A stretch of DNA of 64,000 nt from Sphingobium cloacae (GCF_002355855.1 NZ_AP017655.1:1240001-1304000), one strand, 5' to 3'. Positions 1 to 9,435 are shown, counted from the stretch's first letter. The notes: a model not told the origin generated them from the sequence alone. Program-made: numbers and translations.

Positions 1-149
1 TTTTCCGGCGTCTCGACGATGAAGGCGTTCAGCGCCTTGCCCGCCGCCACATTGGCGTTGAACGCCTCGGCCACTTCGCGCGCCGAAAAAGCGCCGCCAC
101 GGAAACCGTCGCGGATGTCCGCGACCGTCAGGTCAGTCAAATCGCTCAT
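1..149 (-). CDS. gatA: Glutamyl-tRNA(Gln)/aspartyl-tRNA(Asn) amidotransferase subunit A, N-terminal part
   Basis: Only the first 49 codons are inside the window; the gene continues past the left edge. The start begins [14 protein letters not shown] and is followed by a helical segment with FSAREV, typical of GatA N-termini. GatA is the amidase subunit of GatCAB, which converts Glu-tRNA(Gln) or Asp-tRNA(Asn) to the correct amide form in the cytoplasm. The ATG shares one base with the gatC stop codon (TGATG), so the two are translationally coupled. The amidase signature lies outside the window, so the call rests on the N-terminus and on gatC. Confidence 0.85.
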   Translation of the reverse strand, partial: MSDLTDLTVADIRDGFRGGAFSAREVAEAFNANVAAGKALNAFIVETPE

Positions 150-436
150 CACTCTATCACCTTGGGCACCGCGAAGAAGCCATGTTCCGCCTGGGGCGCG
201 TTCGCCAGCACCTTGTCGCGCACGTCGCCGTCGGTCACGGCGTCCTCGCGCAGGCGCTGGTGGTTGGGGATGACGGCGGTCATCGGCTGAACGCCGGTCA
301 CGTCCACCTCGCCCAGTTGCTCCACCCAGCGCAGGATGTTGTTGAGTTCGGGCACCATGGCCTCCGCTTCGGCATCGGTCACCGAAATGCGCGAAAGGCT
401 GGCGATCTTCTTGACGGTTTGCAGGTCTATCGACAT
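149..436 (-). CDS. gatC: Glutamyl-tRNA(Gln)/aspartyl-tRNA(Asn) amidotransferase subunit C
   Basis: A 95-residue protein, the usual GatC length. It starts [19 protein letters not shown] and contains the family pattern of a helical N-terminus, [12 protein letters not shown], a VEVTGV-like stretch (here VDVTGVQPM) and [10 protein letters not shown]. GatC is the small subunit that holds GatA and GatB together in the tRNA amidotransferase. Its stop overlaps the gatA start by one base. The pair points left, away from the hydrolase gene at 546. Confidence 0.95.
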   Translation of the reverse strand: MSIDLQTVKKIASLSRISVTDAEAEAMVPELNNILRWVEQLGEVDVTGVQPMTAVIPNHQRLREDAVTDGDVRDKVLANAPQAEHGFFAVPKVIE

Positions 437-545
437 GGCCCGCCGCTAGCATCCGCGCCTGCCCGCTTCAAGCCGGTTTCGCGCCTCTTGCCAGCACGTC
501 CCCCATGCGCCAGACAAGCGCTTGCCCGAAAATGGAGAGCATGGG

Positions 546-1661
546 TTGGCCCGCAAATTCCTTTACGTCGTCGCGACGCTGATCGTGCTGGTGATCGCGG
601 CCCTTCTGGCCTATCGCCTCTGGGGCATGGAGATGATCCGCGCGGTGATGGTCCCGCGCGAAACCTTCGCCCCGCTCCAGCCGCTGCCGGCCAACGCCTA
701 TGACGATCCGAAGATGTGGATCGCCCGTCCCGACATCGCGAAGGACAATCCCGCGCTCTGGACGCCGGAGGGCGTGAAGGACGCGCCCGCCGCGCAAAAG
801 GCGGCGGTCTTCTTCATCCATCCCACCTCCTACATCACGACGCTGGGCGACGCGCACTGGAACATGCGCCTCGACGACAAGGATTCGCTCAATACCGCCC
901 GCCGCTTCGTGAAGGGGCAGGCCAGCGCCTTCAACGCCGTCGGCGCGATCTGGGCGCCGCGCTACCGGCAGGCCAATTACGGCGCGTTCCTGACCGACAA
1001 GGCGGACGGCCCGAAAGCCATCGACGCCGCCTATCGCGACGTGAGCGCCGCCTTCGCCGCCTTCCTGAAGACCAACCCGGCCGGCCCCGTCATCCTCGCC
1101 GCCCATAGCCAGGGCTCGCTCCACCTCCTCCGCCTGATGCACGATCAGGTGGCGGGCAAGTCCGTCGCGGACAGGATCGTCGCGGCCTATGTCATTGGCT
1201 GGCCCGTCTCGGTCGAAGCCGACCTTCCCGCGCTCGGCCTCCCTGCCTGCATGAAACCCGATCAGGCGCGCTGCGTCCTCAGCTGGCAAAGCTATGCCGA
1301 ACCCGCCGATCCCTCCGCCGTCGCCGCGATGTTCCAGGCTCATGACGGCCTGACCGGCCAGCCGCGCAAGGGCACGCACATGCTCTGCACCAATCCGCTG
1401 ACCGGCGCGCGGGACGGGACGGCTCCGGCCAGCGCCAATCGCGGCACGCTCCAGGGCAGGGAAGAGGGCAAGCCTGCCACGCTGGTGACCGCCGCCGTCC
1501 CGGCCCGCTGCGCCGACGACGGCTTCCTGCTGATCGGGGAGCCGGTGGACATGGGGCCCTTCACCCTCCCCGGCAATAATTACCATGTCTATGACTATAA
1601 TCTGTTCTGGGCGAATATCCGGGAGGATGCCCGCGCCCGCCTGTCCACCTATCTGAAATGA
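546..1661 (+). CDS. DUF3089 family alpha/beta-hydrolase-like membrane-anchored protein
   Basis: About 371 residues. I place the start at TTG 546 because GGAG lies 8 bases upstream at 534-537; an in-frame TTG at 522 would add eight residues. The N-terminus [19 protein letters not shown] is a membrane anchor or uncleaved signal. The nucleophile elbow AHSQGS is near residue 190, and FFIHPTSY and FVPRY-like ([10 protein letters not shown]) segments are typical of DUF3089. Substrate unknown; an esterase or lipase-like activity is an inference from the fold. Its stop overlaps the ruvX start (ATGA), so the two are co-translated. Confidence 0.85.
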   Translation: MARKFLYVVATLIVLVIAALLAYRLWGMEMIRAVMVPRETFAPLQPLPANAYDDPKMWIARPDIAKDNPALWTPEGVKDAPAAQKAAVFFIHPTSYITTLGDAHWNMRLDDKDSLNTARRFVKGQASAFNAVGAIWAPRYRQANYGAFLTDKADGPKAIDAAYRDVSAAFAAFLKTNPAGPVILAAHSQGSLHLLRLMHDQVAGKSVADRIVAAYVIGWPVSVEADLPALGLPACMKPDQARCVLSWQSYAEPADPSAVAAMFQAHDGLTGQPRKGTHMLCTNPLTGARDGTAPASANRGTLQGREEGKPATLVTAAVPARCADDGFLLIGEPVDMGPFTLPGNNYHVYDYNLFWANIREDARARLSTYLK

Positions 1662-2134
1662 GCGCCGCCCTCCTGACGGCGGACCGCGCCCTGTTCCGCG
1701 AAGCGCTGCCCATGGGCGGCCGCCTGCTCGGCATGGACGTCGGCACGAAGACGATCGGCCTCGCACTGTGCGACGCGGGCTGGTCCATCGCCAGCCCCGC
1801 CCACACCGTCTCGCGCGGGAAATTCAGCAAGGACAAGATCGCGCTCGCCGCCTTCATGGACCAGCAGCAGGTGAAGGGCGTGGTCGTCGGCCTGCCCCTG
1901 AACCTCGACGGCAGCGAAAGCCCGCGCAGCCAGGCGAGCCGCGCCTTCGCCCGCAACATCGCGGATCTGGGCCGCCCGATCCTCTTCTGGGACGAACGCT
2001 GGTCGACGCAGGCGGTCACCCGCACCCTCCTCGAAGCCGACGCCAGCCGCGCCCGCCGCGACGAACTGGTCGACAAACTGGCCGCCAGCTACATCCTGCA
2101 AGGCGCGATCGACGGACTGATGGCGGGATTCTAG
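1658..2134 (+). CDS. ruvX: Putative pre-16S rRNA nuclease / Holliday junction resolvase-like YqgF
   Basis: 158 residues with the RNase H-like YqgF fold: [13 protein letters not shown] near residue 25 (first catalytic Asp), [20 protein letters not shown] and the C-terminal KLAASYILQ. The family trims the 5' end of pre-16S rRNA; a Holliday junction function was suggested earlier. The ATG overlaps the stop of the DUF3089 gene. The first about 24 residues precede the conserved core, so the true start could be the internal ATG before GGRLLG (1711). The IS element begins about 50 bases downstream. Confidence 0.93.
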   Translation: MSAALLTADRALFREALPMGGRLLGMDVGTKTIGLALCDAGWSIASPAHTVSRGKFSKDKIALAAFMDQQQVKGVVVGLPLNLDGSESPRSQASRAFARNIADLGRPILFWDERWSTQAVTRTLLEADASRARRDELVDKLAASYILQGAIDGLMAGF

Positions 2135-2183
2135 GAATGTGCGTTGAAGGCGGGTTTGGGCGGGAGTGGCATTTCCAGAAAAC

Positions 2184-3692
2184 GGCCGAGACTGTTGAAA
2201 AAGTCGTTGGGTTGACGGCGGTGCTTGGCAGTGGAGCGACGATCGCCGATGCAATCGAGGGCTGTATTATCCAGTCATGCTTGCCGGTCTGGTGAGCAGA
2301 CGGAGGTTCTGGGCCGATGCCGCCATCAAGAACTCCTCTGCCGCTCCGCTGAGCCCTTTCAACTTCAACCTTCGGATGCCCATGGTACGTTTGAGATGGC
2401 CGAAGAGCCGCTCGATACGCCTTCGCAATCGTCGGGATCGGGCATAGTCATCGGTCTGCGCGAGGGCCTGGGCGCGATCCCGCGCCTCCTGATCGAACGA
2501 ACGGGTCAGCGTCCGCCGTGTCCCTGTAGTGCATTGCTCGCGAACGGGACAGGCTTTGCAGTCGCTGCCTTTCGGACGGTAGAAATGCACGCGATGCGCT
2601 CGATCGTCGCCACGATATGTCAGCGATCTTCCTCCGGGACAGGTGAAGCTGTCGTTCTGGGGGTCATAGGTGAAGTCATCCCGGCTGAAGATGCCCGGCA
2701 CCTGGCGCTGGCGGTCGATGACCGGGATATGCGGCACAATCTCGCGATCGAACAGCCAAGCAAGCAGCAGGCCACTGCCATAGGCCTTGTCGGCGGCAAT
2801 GCGTTTGGGCGTGATACCGAGACGCTGACCGACGCGCTCCACCATGACCCGCGTCGTCGCCACCTCCGCCGCGAAGCGTGCCGGACTGGCCTCGACATCG
2901 AGGATGCAGCCGGTCTCGGTGTCGATCATGGAGTTGGTGGCGTAGGCAAACCGGGCGCGGCCATGCTTTGACGACCACGCACTTTGTGGGTCGATCGGCG
3001 ACACATGCTTGGGCGTGGATGGCTCCGGCTCATCCGGTGGCGTCGGCAGCGCCGCATCGAGGGCGGCGAGATATTCGCGCACCGCGCGGCTGCTGCGGTA
3101 CTGGCCGCGCAGGGTATCGGGCGCTTCGCTCCCCGGCAGCTTATGCTCATAGTTGGCGTCGGCTTCGACCATGCTGGCGTCCACGGCGGTGTCGTGGCCG
3201 ATCACGAGCCCCGCCTCGACACAGCGGCGGACGACCTCATCGAACAGCAACCGGTGCAACTCTCCGTCGCGGAAGCGGCCATAGCGGTTCTTGCTGAAGG
3301 TCGAATGGTCCGGCACGCGACCGTCCAGATCAAGGCGGCAGTACCAGCGATAGGCAAGGTTGAGATGCACTTCCTCGCATAGCCTGCGCTCGGACCGGAT
3401 GCCGAAAAGATAGCCCACCAGCAGCATCCGCATCATCAGTTCGGGATCGATCGATGGTCGCCCCATCGCGCTGTAGCTGCTGGCGAGATGTTCGCGCACG
3501 AAGCCGAAATCCAGAACCGTATCAATCCGCCGCAGCAGATGATCCGCTGGCACATGATCGTTCAGCCGAAACTCGTAAAACAGCCGATCCTGCCCATCCA
3601 GCTTACCCATCATCGCCGCATCTCCCGACTACACTCGCGATGGAATCACTCCCCCAGCCGCAACTCAAGCGACTTTTTCAACAGTCTCGGCC
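2184..3692. mobile_element. Complete IS1182-family insertion sequence
   Basis: The ends carry perfect inverted repeats GAGACTGTTGAAAAAGTCG at 2188-2206 and its reverse complement at 3670-3688. Both ends are bordered by GGCC (2184-2187 and 3689-3692). GGCC is its own reverse complement, so it may be a 4-bp target duplication or the outer 4 bp of a 23-bp inverted repeat. The single transposase gene is intact and points left. With GGCC as target site the element is 1501 bp. Intact ends and an open gene suggest a recent, possibly active insertion just downstream of ruvX. Confidence 0.93.
2267..3613 (-). CDS. IS1182-family transposase
   Basis: 448 residues. The N-terminal domain (about residues 1-110, DRLFYEFRLNDHVPADHLLR...MLLVGYLFGIRSERRL) is the DUF772-type region found in IS1182/IS5-group transposases. 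The DDE catalytic core is visible: Asp in GHDTAVDAS, Asp in AADKAYGSG and Glu in RRIERLFGHLKR near the C-terminus. A cysteine cluster, C-x2-CxxxxxC in SDCKACPVREQC, is also typical. No frameshift or stop is present. It sits centrally between the inverted repeats and moves the element by a DDE mechanism. Confidence 0.95.
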   Translation of the reverse strand: MMGKLDGQDRLFYEFRLNDHVPADHLLRRIDTVLDFGFVREHLASSYSAMGRPSIDPELMMRMLLVGYLFGIRSERRLCEEVHLNLAYRWYCRLDLDGRVPDHSTFSKNRYGRFRDGELHRLLFDEVVRRCVEAGLVIGHDTAVDASMVEADANYEHKLPGSEAPDTLRGQYRSSRAVREYLAALDAALPTPPDEPEPSTPKHVSPIDPQSAWSSKHGRARFAYATNSMIDTETGCILDVEASPARFAAEVATTRVMVERVGQRLGITPKRIAADKAYGSGLLLAWLFDREIVPHIPVIDRQRQVPGIFSRDDFTYDPQNDSFTCPGGRSLTYRGDDRAHRVHFYRPKGSDCKACPVREQCTTGTRRTLTRSFDQEARDRAQALAQTDDYARSRRLRRRIERLFGHLKRTMGIRRLKLKGLSGAAEEFLMAASAQNLRLLTRPASMTG

Positions 3693-4123
3693 CTTAAGCC
3701 GACAGGCAATTTTAGCGGCAGAACACTAAATGGGTGGATGCGAAAACCATCATGGCCAACCCGAATAAGCGATAAGGCCAGCGGCCTCCTCGCGGAATAT
3801 AGGTTTCCAAGTCGCGAAGTTCTTCAAAATATCGTTCCGATGCACCGTTGCGTAATGCTAGCAGCCGCTCAGAATGGCGGCGCGCTGTGTGGGTTGAAAA
3901 TCATTGCGGCACAACGAGGAGCGCGGTCGAGGCAACAATCAAGATAATCTGAAAAACTATTGGCATTCACTGCCCTGGCCGCCGCCGTTTTGCAATCTAT
4001 CCCATACCGTCTCGCAAAGCCTGCATCGACCTGTCTCCGCGCAAGATATGGCGGCCAGCCGATCGGGCGCGCCTGCACTCGCCCCCAGGCAAGCGCAATG
4101 GGGCTTGCATCAGGCCACTTGCC
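3693..4123. other. Intergenic stretch with a truncated gene fragment
   Basis: Between the IS and the tetR operator I see no complete gene. On the minus strand, 3712-3896 is an open tail of about 60 codons ending in TAA. It reads SERLLALRNGAS, then ELRDLETYIPRGG, then a hydrophobic end LFGLAMMVFASTHLVF. It has no start codon with a ribosome binding site and is cut off upstream by a stop. The protein-like composition suggests the C-terminus of a lost membrane-associated gene, but I do not recognise the family. The rest holds nothing I can name. Confidence 0.3.
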
Positions 4124-4149
4124 ATTTATTAAATCACGATTTAATAAAT
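4124..4149. promoter_or_regulatory. Probable operator of the TetR regulator
   Basis: A perfect 12-bp inverted repeat, ATTTATTAAATC and GATTTAATAAAT, separated by AC. It is strongly AT-rich in a GC-rich background. It ends 4 bases before the tetR ATG, where a Shine-Dalgarno would normally lie and where none is visible. Binding of the TetR dimer here would block the tetR-efflux operon promoter. The right arm includes TAATAA, which is placed as a -10 element would be for a leaderless start at 4154; that reading is speculative. Confidence 0.8.
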
Positions 4150-4153
4150 CCGC

Positions 4154-4804
4154 ATGACGCGTCAGCCGCCCATTCAGACAATCCGGCCGCGGGGGCGCCC
4201 GCCGAGGGACCGCCTCGACCCCTCGCGGGACATTTCCCAGGCCGCGCTCGGGGTCTTCGCCTCCAAGGGCTATGAGGGTGCCACGCTCAAGGAGATAGCC
4301 GATGAGGCAGGGGTGGACCCTTCACTCATCTCTTACCAGTTCGGTTCCAAGCTCAATCTCTGGAAGGCCGTGATCGAAGGCCTCGGCCGGGAGTTGCAGA
4401 ACCTTCTCGCGGACCTTGACGTTCCGGCACCTGACCACGATCCCGAAAGCTCGGTGCGATCCGCATTGAGCGAGATCACAAGATTCATGTGTGAGAACAC
4501 GCAGATTCCGCATTTTGCCGCGCGCGACGTCTTTCGCGACGACGAGCGCACCGAATGGGTGAACGAAAATCTCTTCACGCCACTGGTCGAACATCTGGGC
4601 AGCCGTTTGGAGAAGGTGTGGGCGCGTGGCCGCTTACGGCCTGGCCCGCTCAACATGTTGATCCTCCAGTTCGGCTACGGCATGGCCATCAACATCGTTC
4701 GCCGCGAGCAACTGATCCGCTCCATGCCGGAACTGGCGGACGACGAGACTTTTCGTCGCGAACTGACCGCCATGCTGATCGGATCGGTCTTTCGCGATGG
4801 CTAA
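4154..4804 (+). CDS. TetR/AcrR-family transcriptional regulator of efflux operon
   Basis: 216 residues. A basic N-terminus (RPRGRPPRDR) precedes the TetR helix-turn-helix at about residues 28-75: ISQAALGVFASKGYEGATLKEIADEAGV...LISYQFGSK. The C-terminal ligand domain is divergent, of the CerR/DUF1956-like size class. The gene overlaps the next gene by 8 bases and sits directly behind a perfect palindrome, so it is most likely an autorepressor that also controls the efflux genes at 4797-9009. The inducing compound cannot be read from the sequence. Confidence 0.9.
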   Translation: MTRQPPIQTIRPRGRPPRDRLDPSRDISQAALGVFASKGYEGATLKEIADEAGVDPSLISYQFGSKLNLWKAVIEGLGRELQNLLADLDVPAPDHDPESSVRSALSEITRFMCENTQIPHFAARDVFRDDERTEWVNENLFTPLVEHLGSRLEKVWARGRLRPGPLNMLILQFGYGMAINIVRREQLIRSMPELADDETFRRELTAMLIGSVFRDG

Positions 4805-6482
4805 CCGCGCGTCCGCTTCGGGAAGCCCAAACGCCGGCCATGTGTTCAAGCCGCACGAGCGGCCGTTCATGCCGGGTTCACCGGCAACTCCCGATCACCC
4901 CGCCGCGCGCAAGGTCGCCTATCTGCTGATCGGGCTGTATCTCGCTGTGGTCGGAGGACTTCAGAACGGACTTCTCATCGCGAACCTGACCTTCGTCCAG
5001 AGCAATCTCGCGCTGACGCCCGTCGAGGGAGGATGGGTAACGGTCGCGTTCAATCTGACCAACGCCTGCATGAGCATGCTGCTGTTCAAGGCGCGGCAGG
5101 AATTCGGCATACAGCGGTTCGTGCGGGTGGCAATGTCGGCGTTGCTGTTCGCCAATTTCGTGCAGTTGTTCGACGCCGGCTATCATGTCGAACTGCTCTC
5201 GCGCGGAATCGCCGGAATCGCCGGAAGCTGCATCAGCACGCTGGCTACCTTCTATCTCATTCAGGGAATGCCGGCCAAGGCGAAGATCGTGGCGGTTCTG
5301 ATCGGCATCGGGCTCGGACAGATCGCGATCCCCCTGGCACGCGCGATCTCTCCCGCACTGCTTGCATCGGGGGACATCGATCACCTTTTCCAATTACAGT
5401 TCGGTCTTTCACTTGTCGCCGTGGGCCTGGTCAATATCCTTCACCTGCCGCCTGGCGAAACGGTGCGCTCGTTCGAAAAGCTGGATCTCATATCCTTCCC
5501 GCTGCTCACATCGGGGATCGGCCTGCTATGCGCCTTTCTCGTGCAGGGCCGCATCATCTGGTGGGACAAGCCCTGGCTGGGCGCCGCGCTGGCCGGCGCG
5601 ATCCTGTTGATTGGACTGGCCTTCCTGATCGAGCATAACCGCGCCAACCCCATGTTGCACACTCGATGGATGACAAGTGGGAACATCCTCGCCTTCGCGC
5701 TGACCGGGGCGATGGTTCGTGTCCTGCTGTCCGAACAGAATTTCGGAGCAACCGGCCTTCTCTCGACGGTGGGCATGGTGAACGACCAGCTCGTGACCTA
5801 TTACTGGATACTGACCCTGGCGGCCTTTCTCGGCTCAACGGTGTCCATCGTGCGGCTCGACCCGACCGATCTCACGCGTCCGATCATGGTCGCGATGGGC
5901 ATTATCGCGGTCGCCGCCTTGCTCGATACGCGGTCCGGTGTACTGACCCGTCCGGCCAATCTGTACTGGACCCAGGCGCTGCTGGCCTTTGCGTCGGTCT
6001 ATGTCATGGCGTCGCTGATGATGCAGGGCATTTTGCGCGCGTTGTCGCGCGGACCGGACTATATTATCAGCTTCATAGCCGTATTCGGCCTCTCGCAGAC
6101 GATCGGCGGTCTCGCCGGCGTGGCCGCGCTTTCGGCCTTCCATACCATTCGCGTCAAGGCGCATCTGATGACGATGGGTCAAAGCCTGTCGCTATCCGAC
6201 CCGGCGGTCGCACAGGCGATCGGACAACTTGCAGCCGGACAAAGCGCCACGCTGGGCGATGCGGCCCTGAGGCAGGCGACAGGGGCATCGCGACTGGTGC
6301 AGCAGGTGAACCAGCAGGCGGCGATCATGGCGTTCAACGATGTCTTCTTCGTCATCGGCTGCCTCGCAGGTGCCGCGTTCGCGATCACATTCGCCCGCTG
6401 GGCCTACCTGCGGCGCAAAGGCATCAACCCGCTGGCCGATGAGATGGCAGCCCTCCAGACAATGATGAGCCGCAATGCATGA
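4797..6482 (+). CDS. MFS multidrug efflux transporter, DHA2/EmrB-like
   Basis: 561 residues with about 14 hydrophobic segments, as in the drug:H+ antiporter-2 group. The first membrane span is at about residues 40-60 (AYLLIGLYLAVVGGLQNGLL), and TPVEGGWVTVAFNLTNA matches the conserved region after it. A long periplasmic loop with Gln/Ala-rich sequence (about residues 455-510) precedes the last span, as in EmrB-like partners of HlyD proteins. It overlaps tetR by 8 bases and its stop overlaps the membrane-fusion gene start (ATGA). It should form the inner-membrane pump of a tripartite system with the next two genes. Start could also be ATG 4869. Confidence 0.88.
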   Translation: MANRASASGSPNAGHVFKPHERPFMPGSPATPDHPAARKVAYLLIGLYLAVVGGLQNGLLIANLTFVQSNLALTPVEGGWVTVAFNLTNACMSMLLFKARQEFGIQRFVRVAMSALLFANFVQLFDAGYHVELLSRGIAGIAGSCISTLATFYLIQGMPAKAKIVAVLIGIGLGQIAIPLARAISPALLASGDIDHLFQLQFGLSLVAVGLVNILHLPPGETVRSFEKLDLISFPLLTSGIGLLCAFLVQGRIIWWDKPWLGAALAGAILLIGLAFLIEHNRANPMLHTRWMTSGNILAFALTGAMVRVLLSEQNFGATGLLSTVGMVNDQLVTYYWILTLAAFLGSTVSIVRLDPTDLTRPIMVAMGIIAVAALLDTRSGVLTRPANLYWTQALLAFASVYVMASLMMQGILRALSRGPDYIISFIAVFGLSQTIGGLAGVAALSAFHTIRVKAHLMTMGQSLSLSDPAVAQAIGQLAAGQSATLGDAALRQATGASRLVQQVNQQAAIMAFNDVFFVIGCLAGAAFAITFARWAYLRRKGINPLADEMAALQTMMSRNA

Positions 6483-7633
6483 ATACAGAGATTAAAAGCG
6501 ATCCAGGCAAGCAGCAGGTACCGGCCGCAACCGGCACTGCCAGTCAACCGACCGATCCCGAGTTCACCGACGCAGAGCAGCAGGGTAGCGGGTGGGCGCC
6601 TAACCGGTCACGCCGCGCCATCATCATCTTTGGCCTTGTCATCCTGGCCGGTGTGCTGACCGTCCTCTATGCCTGGGGCCTGCCGCCTTTCCGGTCCGGC
6701 AACGTGACCACGGACAATGCCTATGTGCGCGGGCAGACCACGATCATCAGTCCACAGGTCACGGGATATGTCACGGCCGTGAATGTCCGTGACTTCGCCG
6801 ACGTGCGTAAAGGCGCCGTGCTGGTCACGATCGACGACCGCATCTATCGGGCCCGCGTGGCGCAGGGGGCAGCCAACATCGCCGCACAGACCGCAACGCT
6901 CGACAACGCCTTGCAGAACCAGCGATCGGGCGAGGCGCAGGTCCGGTTGCAGGATGCCGCCGTCGCCAATGCCCGGGCGCAGCTGGTCCGGGCGCGGGCG
7001 GACATGGCGCGCGTGGACGACCTTGTCAGTGAGGGATCGGTGTCGCGGCGCGAGCGGGACCAGACGCTGGCTGCCTTGCGCCAGGCGGAGACCGCCGTGC
7101 AGCAGGCGCAGGCGCAGCGCGCGATCGCTGTCGAACAGGTCCGCTCGGTCGATGTTGGACGCGGCGGCCTGCGCGCGCAGGTCGACAATGCCTCGGCAGC
7201 GCGCGATCTCGCGCGGGTCGACCTGGACAACACGATCATCAGAGCGCCGCGCGACGGCCGGCTGAGCGAGGTGGCGGTCCGCGTCGGCCAGCTTGTGTCT
7301 CCGGGCACGCAGCTCATGTATCTCGTCCCGACCGAACATTGGGTGGTCGCCAATTTCAAGGAAGCGCAGACCGCGGACATTCGGGTTGGCCAGAAGGCCA
7401 CGTTGCAGGTCGATGCTTTCAAAGGCGCCAGTCTCACCGGGGTGGTTGAGCGGGTCTCGCCGGCGGCCGGCAGCGAATTCAGTGTGATCCGCCCCGATAC
7501 GGGGGCCGGCAATTTCGTGAAGGTGCCCCAGCGCATCGCGGTGCGCATCCGTATCGATCCGAACCAGGAGCTTGCCAGGCGGCTCGGCCCAGGCATGTCG
7601 GTCGTTGCGACCGTCCACACGAGGAAGCAGTGA
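6479..7633 (+). CDS. HlyD/EmrA-type membrane fusion protein
   Basis: 384 residues: a cytoplasmic tail, one membrane span at about residues 42-62 (AIIIFGLVILAGVLTVLYAWG), then the split biotinyl-lipoyl-like domain (VTTDNAYVRGQTTIISPQVTGYV), an Ala/Gln/Arg-rich coiled-coil hairpin (about 130-245) and the return strand LDNTIIRAPRDGRL. This is the periplasmic adaptor that links the MFS pump to the outer-membrane channel. It overlaps both neighbours by a few bases, so the three proteins are made together. Close to EmrA in layout; a specific substrate is not evident. Confidence 0.93.
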   Translation: MNTEIKSDPGKQQVPAATGTASQPTDPEFTDAEQQGSGWAPNRSRRAIIIFGLVILAGVLTVLYAWGLPPFRSGNVTTDNAYVRGQTTIISPQVTGYVTAVNVRDFADVRKGAVLVTIDDRIYRARVAQGAANIAAQTATLDNALQNQRSGEAQVRLQDAAVANARAQLVRARADMARVDDLVSEGSVSRRERDQTLAALRQAETAVQQAQAQRAIAVEQVRSVDVGRGGLRAQVDNASAARDLARVDLDNTIIRAPRDGRLSEVAVRVGQLVSPGTQLMYLVPTEHWVVANFKEAQTADIRVGQKATLQVDAFKGASLTGVVERVSPAAGSEFSVIRPDTGAGNFVKVPQRIAVRIRIDPNQELARRLGPGMSVVATVHTRKQ

Positions 7634-9009
7634 TGCGGAACTGCCTCTTCAGGACAGTCGCGGCCGTCGCGCTTGCGGTGGGCCTCGCCGGCTGTGTTCC
7701 AAGCATTCCGGCACCACCCGACACCTCCGCAGTCGCTGCGCCGGAGAGTTGGCGCACCAAATTCACGGGCGGCGCGATAGCAGATGGCGAATGGTGGCAG
7801 GCATTTGGCGATCCCACGCTGGTGGCGTTGGTGGAGCAAGCGAGAGAAAACAACGCCGACATCGCGATTGCCCTCGCGAGGGTGCAGGAAGCTCGTGCCC
7901 AGGAGCGGGCGTCCCGCGCGCTGCTCTTGCCCGCTCTCAACGCCTCGATACCGGCCAGTCACGGCCGCTCGTTGACGGCGCTTGGCACGGCGGTGGAGAC
8001 GACGGTTGCGCAGCCGCAGTTCCAGGCCAGCTACGAACTGGACCTTTTCGGCCGCAATCGCGCGCAGATCGATGCGGCGGCGGCCAATGCGCTGGCCAGC
8101 GACGCCGCCAGGCAGGCGACAGTCCTGTCGGTAACCTCGGCCACAGCTACCGGCTATGTCACATTGCTGGCGCTGGACGAACGGCTGCGCGTGCTGCGCG
8201 AGACCCTGACCTCCCGTGAAGCCGCGCTACGCATAGCCCGCAGCCGGGCAGACGCAGGCTATACATCCGATCTCGAACTGAGGCAGGCGGAAGCGGAGTA
8301 CCACGCCACGCAGCAGCAGATCCCCGTGGTCGAGACCGCTCTCGCCCGGCAAGAAAACGCCCTGTCGTTGCTGACTGGAAATACGCCGGGTGACATAATG
8401 CGTGGTGGCCGGTTTGCGGCGCTTCGCCATCCAGCCGTTCCGGCACTGGTTCCGTCCGAGCTCACCGGTCGTCGGCCTGATATCGTGCAGGCGGAATATG
8501 CGCTGGCCGCCACGGATGCCCGGCTCCGGGCCGCGCAGCGGCAATTTCTCCCTCAAGTGCAGCTGAGCGCTACTGTGGGCGAGATCATCGGTTCGTCGCT
8601 GCGCGACAATGTCGATTTCTGGTCGATCGGCGGGTCGGTGCTGGCCCCGATCTTCGCGGGCGGGCGCCTCAGGGGACAGTTCGACGCGGCGGTCGCGCAG
8701 CGCGATCAGGCGGCCTTCGCCTATCAGCGGGCGGTCCTCCGCGCCTTTCGTGAGGTGGAGGACCAACTCGCGGTGATTACGCGGCTCGATGATCAGGAGA
8801 AGGCATTATCCGGCCAGCGTGACGCTGTGGCCAGCAGCCTGCGTCATGCAACCAACCGCTATCGCGTGGGATACTCCACCTATCTGGAACAGGTGGACGC
8901 ACAGCGCGCCTTGCTATCGGTCGATCTGGCATTGATCCAGTTGCGCAACGATCGGCTGACGGCGCTGATAGCCCTGTATCAGGCCGTGGGCGGCTCACCT
9001 CGGCCGTGA
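7633..9009 (+). CDS. NodT-family outer-membrane efflux lipoprotein
   Basis: About 458 residues from ATG 7633 (a GTG three bases upstream is the alternative). The N-terminus is a lipoprotein signal with lipobox LAGC, Cys at residue 21. Two outer-membrane efflux repeats follow, with the typical FQASYELDLFGRNR, VTSATATGYVTLLALDERL, LTGRRPDIVQAEYALAA and AFREVEDQLAVI. It is the TolC-like exit channel for the preceding MFS-HlyD pair and the last gene of the tetR operon. The start shares one base with the upstream stop. Confidence 0.93.
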   Translation: MRNCLFRTVAAVALAVGLAGCVPSIPAPPDTSAVAAPESWRTKFTGGAIADGEWWQAFGDPTLVALVEQARENNADIAIALARVQEARAQERASRALLLPALNASIPASHGRSLTALGTAVETTVAQPQFQASYELDLFGRNRAQIDAAAANALASDAARQATVLSVTSATATGYVTLLALDERLRVLRETLTSREAALRIARSRADAGYTSDLELRQAEAEYHATQQQIPVVETALARQENALSLLTGNTPGDIMRGGRFAALRHPAVPALVPSELTGRRPDIVQAEYALAATDARLRAAQRQFLPQVQLSATVGEIIGSSLRDNVDFWSIGGSVLAPIFAGGRLRGQFDAAVAQRDQAAFAYQRAVLRAFREVEDQLAVITRLDDQEKALSGQRDAVASSLRHATNRYRVGYSTYLEQVDAQRALLSVDLALIQLRNDRLTALIALYQAVGGSPRP

Positions 9010-9084
9010 AGGCGCTCGACCATCATAGCTGAGACTGTTCCTCCGGGAACGAGACTGGATCAGGCGAAGATGCGGAAGCCAAAG

Positions 9085-9230
9085 GAAATCTGTCAGTAAA
9101 ACGGCCGATAAACGCCACGAAATGCCTGCGATCACAATCTAGAGGAATATCTTGTAGCCTATATCGACGGCTGCGGCTTGCGCGACGATCGCAAGGGGCC
9201 GCTGTTCCGCACGATCGCGCGCGGCACTAT
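9085..9230 (+). pseudogene. Remnant of a tyrosine-type integrase
   Basis: Two short in-frame pieces resemble the middle of sphingomonad phage-type integrases: KTADKRHEMP (about 9098-9126) and, one frame over, HNLEEYLVAYIDGCGL followed by RDDRKGPLFRTIARGT (about 9133-9228). A one-base loss near 9127 breaks the frame, and the match ends abruptly after ARGT. The catalytic HxxR and Tyr regions are missing. The element is dead and marks the border between the efflux operon and the sulfur operon. The remainder of 9010-9435 shows nothing else recognisable. Confidence 0.7.
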
Positions 9231-9435
9231 CCTCCAGCCCTTGCGCGGCTATTTTGCAACGTGGGGATGCGGGTATCGTCATGCTACGGGATGTCCGGCG
9301 AATGACGGCCGAGCCATTGTTCCTCAACCCGCGCGAGGTAGCCCTTTTGCAGCGGTGTGGTCTTCTGCCTTTGGATTCTCGATAAGGACCGCCATCTTTC
9401 CGCGATCTGGAAGGGTCCGTTCTCCATGCAGCCTT

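Noticed and set aside
468..1766. A 432-codon open frame antisense to the DUF3089 gene
   Set aside because: Gly/Arg-rich shadow; the plus-strand gene has the AHSQGS motif and a ribosome site.
9231..9435. Continuation of the integrase remnant
   Set aside because: None of the frames shows the HxxR or Tyr regions after ARGT, so similarity ends near 9228.
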